Positions 61,854-64,000 of a stretch of 64,000 nt of DNA are shown one piece after another (position 1 is the first letter of the stretch; every line of letters starts with the position of its first letter). Both the position numbers and the translations under genes were made by a program. The DNA is from Sternotherus odoratus (taxonomy: Eukaryota; Chordata; Testudines; Kinosternidae). The DNA lies in assembly GCA_032164245.1 (NCBI GenBank), contig JAVMKO010000002.1, forward strand, positions 181,914,920 through 181,978,919, read 5' to 3'. The notes under the pieces are model-generated. The model was not told the origin of the DNA and searched no databases. It saw nothing but the letters and a program-made list of their open reading frames with translations.

Positions 61854-62288
61854 CAGGGCCGGCGACAGAAATTTGGGGGCCCCCTACTCTGATCGTTTGG
61901 GGGCCCCCCAGCCCAGCTGGCACTTCTCCCCCCCCCAGCTGACAGCGGCTGGGGGCCCCCCAGGCCCAGCCGGCGCTCCCCCGTCCAGCTGACAGCGGCT
62001 GGAGGCAGTGCGGGGTCCTGTGGCGCGAGCCGCCCTTGCTGTTTCCCCCCCCCCCGCACTTTCTCCCCCGGACTGCACCGCTGCTGCCGGCCGGGCTCAC
62101 TGCTCCTGCCGGGGACACGCGCGCTTCTCCACTCCGGAGGAGTGCCGCGCCGCCTCCCCGCCCCTTCCCTGCTCTCCAGGCCCGGCGACAAGGGGGGATG
62201 ACTATGGGTACTGCTGTGTACCGGGGCCCCACTAAAGTCCGGGGCCCGGTACAGCTCTACCCGTAGTACCCCCCTGTCGTCGGCCCTG
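61854..62288. mobile_element. GC-rich hAT MITE, 435 bp
   Basis: Starts CAGGGCCGGCGACAG and ends CTGTCGTCGGCCCTG (imperfect 15-bp inverted repeats, one mismatch) inside an exact 8-bp duplication GGCTGGAA at 61846-61853 and 62289-62296. Interior CAGCTGACAGCGGCTGG occurs twice. Overlapping frames of up to 169 codons on the minus strand are composition artefacts. It belongs to a different hAT subfamily from 18905 and 39153. Confidence 0.93.
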
Positions 62289-62296
62289 GGCTGGAA

Positions 62297-62928
62297 TAAA
62301 CTCATATCTGCTGTGGATCAGGCACAAAGAGGCAGATGTAACACGACTCACTCACCAGAGGTTTATGTACCCCACACACTTCCTGGATGTAGTGTTCTGT
62401 CTCATCTAGTGGCATCAAGACGACTTAGAGAGAGAGAGAGAGATAAAATGAGCCTTCTCTACCGCCTTAGCCAACAGGCAGTTGGCTTTTAGCTCATGCG
62501 ATAGAGGATCATGCACTAAGCTCCAGAGTCCCCAGTTTTGAGGTCTGTCAGTGTTACATTTACACCAGTTTATCCTGAAAGGACAAGGAATGACAACGAG
62601 ATTGTGCCTTAAATGCACAATGCAATCTGTAACTGATAAACAATCAAGTGGGCTGCTCAAATGGCACTTATTTGGGTTACACCATCTCCTCTACTGCTGA
62701 ACGTTCCTTTGCTTGGCTAATAAGCATTTCACATAAACACATTTAATTTAAAAAGTGTCATTCACATAAGTAAAATTGCATTAAAATCATTTAAAGCTTC
62801 TTGACATTGCAAGATAAACTCAATAACATCCATTAGAAGGAAATTCTCGATTAATGATTACACCTTTGACAATGAGCTACACTATCAGGACAGCCAAGAC
62901 TGGGATACTCTTGTACTTTGGGGTAGGG
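62297..62928. other. no gene; (GA)n run
   Basis: A GA run of about 16 bases at 62427-62442; otherwise unrecognised AT-rich sequence. Confidence 0.45.
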
Positions 62929-63462
62929 TCATAGAATCATAGAACTGTAGGGTTAGCAGGGACTGCAAGGGTCATTTAGTCTAATCCTCTGCCAAGCCAC
63001 AGGATTTATTGTGTCTACACCATCCAAGACAGATAGCTATCCAGCATCCTTTTGAAAGCCTCCAGTGAAGAAACTTCCACAACTTTCCTAGACAGTCTGT
63101 TCCATTGTCCCACTGGTCTTAAAGTTAGGACGTTTCCCCTGAGATTTAATCTAAATCTGCTATGCTGTAATTTGAACCTATTGCCTCTTCTCCTGCCCTC
63201 CATGGCAAAAGAGAACAACTTTTCTCCATCTTTTTTATGGCATCCTTTCAAGTATCTGAATACCATTATCATATCACCCCTTAATCTAACTCTTTTCCAA
63301 ACTAAACATACCCAGTTCCTTCAGCCTTTAGTTGTATGTCTTGCATTCCATCCCTTTGATCATCTTTCTCACTCATCTCTGGATCCTTTACTGTTTCTCT
63401 ACATCCTTTCTATACATTGGTGACCAAAACTGGACACAGCTGAGGCCTCACCAGTGCAGGGT
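62929..63462 (-). mobile_element. CR1 LINE 3' part
   Basis: The plus strand begins TCATAGAATCATAGAACTG, the complement of the CR1 3' end, so the element runs on the minus strand. The frame 63018-63272 gives VFRYLKGCHKKDGEKLFSF and VGQWNRLSRKVVEVSSLEAF, the C-terminal CR1 ORF2 tail. Upstream (63273-63462) continues into the GPVLVTNV/ALVRPQL-like region with frame breaks. Confidence 0.88.
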
Positions 63463-63565
63463 CAGATGGTACACAAAGGAGAAAGAGGGTTATGGGAGGG
63501 AGCTGGGCACAATGAGGGGAGCAGGGCAGATTGGAAGAGCTAGCCTGTGCCAAAAGAGCAGAGCA

Positions 63566-63962
63566 TAAGAACTGCCATACTGGGTCAGACCAATGGTCCA
63601 TATTGCCCAGTATTCTGTCTCTGACAGTGGCCAATACCAGAGCTTCCAGAGAGTGTACAGAACAGGGCCGCTGGAGTGATCTGTTCTTGTCTTCATCTCC
63701 TGACTTCTGGATGTTTAGTCAGATGTTTAGGGATGCCCCAAGAGTGGGGTTGCATCCCTGACCATCATGGCAAATAGTGGACCTATCCTCCACGAACTTA
63801 TGTAATTCTTTTTTGAACACAGTTATTCTTCTAGCCATCACAACAGCCTGTGGCAATGAGTTCCACTGGTTAATTGTGCGAAGAACCACTCCCATTGTTT
63901 GAATTAAACCTGCTGTCTATAATTTCATCAGATGACCTCCTGGTTTCGTATTGTGGAAAGAG
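63566..63962 (-). mobile_element. CR1-like LINE 3' part (TTCTTATG-tail type)
   Basis: Same family as 35321-35640: GCATAAGAACTGCCATACTGG, CAGACCAATGGTCCATATTG, and GAGTTCCACTGGTTAATTG. Minus-strand translation of 63740-63890 contains INQWNSLPQAV, the end of the LINE ORF2 product. It directly follows another CR1 piece of the same orientation but a different subfamily. Confidence 0.82.
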
Positions 63963-64000
63963 ATAAATAATATTTCTGTACTCACTTTTTCCACACCATT

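Noticed and set aside
61774..62305. Minus-strand frames of 152 and 169 codons
   Set aside because: They span the GC-rich MITE at 61854-62288 and its target duplication; composition artefact.
1..64000. CRISPR arrays, bacterial operons or tRNA genes
   Set aside because: No direct-repeat/spacer pattern, ribosome-binding sites or tRNA cloverleaf seen; the repeat content is that of a vertebrate nuclear genome.

Overview
This window is vertebrate nuclear DNA, AT-rich and densely packed with interspersed repeats. It looks non-mammalian: many 5'-truncated CR1 retroposons, long-stemmed Harbinger-like and hAT MITEs, Helitrons, a few decayed MIR/L2 relics, and a family whose core reads AAAGTCCTGTGGCACC. 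From memory of repeat types, this mix fits a non-avian sauropsid, most likely a turtle; that is inference, not a database result. I found no convincing exon of a host gene on either strand. The window reads as a gene desert or a large intron.

Layout. 1-3.1 kb holds two Helitrons joined end to end. 3.1-9.9 kb is mostly unrecognised DNA with minisatellite patches and possible LTR remnants. 13.5-14.3 kb is the first of three TA-flanked elements carrying a GC-rich minisatellite. 17.0-17.4 kb is a short Helitron. 18.9-21.8 kb is a nearly intact autonomous hAT transposon with a perfect 8-bp target duplication and a transposase broken by one frameshift. 22.0-24.3 kb has copies of the GTGGCACC family, a possible Harbinger MITE, a CR1 end and the second minisatellite element. 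27.7-31.5 kb has a 212-bp hAT MITE, a Harbinger MITE built of three consecutive hairpins, and an inverted-repeat GTGGCACC element split by a 1.6-kb Helitron. 36.0-38.2 kb is a decayed ZMYM1-type hAT transposase on the minus strand, split by a solo LTR with a 4-bp target duplication. 38.8-40.0 kb is a CR1 interrupted by a 752-bp hAT MITE. 42-44.2 kb has an old CR1 and a TA-flanked MITE. 46.1-50.3 kb has another GTGGCACC copy, CR1, the third minisatellite element, and L2 and MIR relics. 54.4-56.0 kb is a 1.1-kb CR1 followed by a CR1 tail and a 5S-rRNA-like sequence. 61.8-64.0 kb has a further hAT MITE and two minus-strand CR1 pieces.

Nothing here acts as an operon or pathway. What can be read is the history of insertions: exact target duplications and nesting give relative ages, and several element families show unusual architectures (tandem Helitrons, a Helitron with an internal inverted repeat, captured minisatellites, a triple-hairpin MITE). 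All calls are by eye; divergence, copy number and family names need a repeat-library search.
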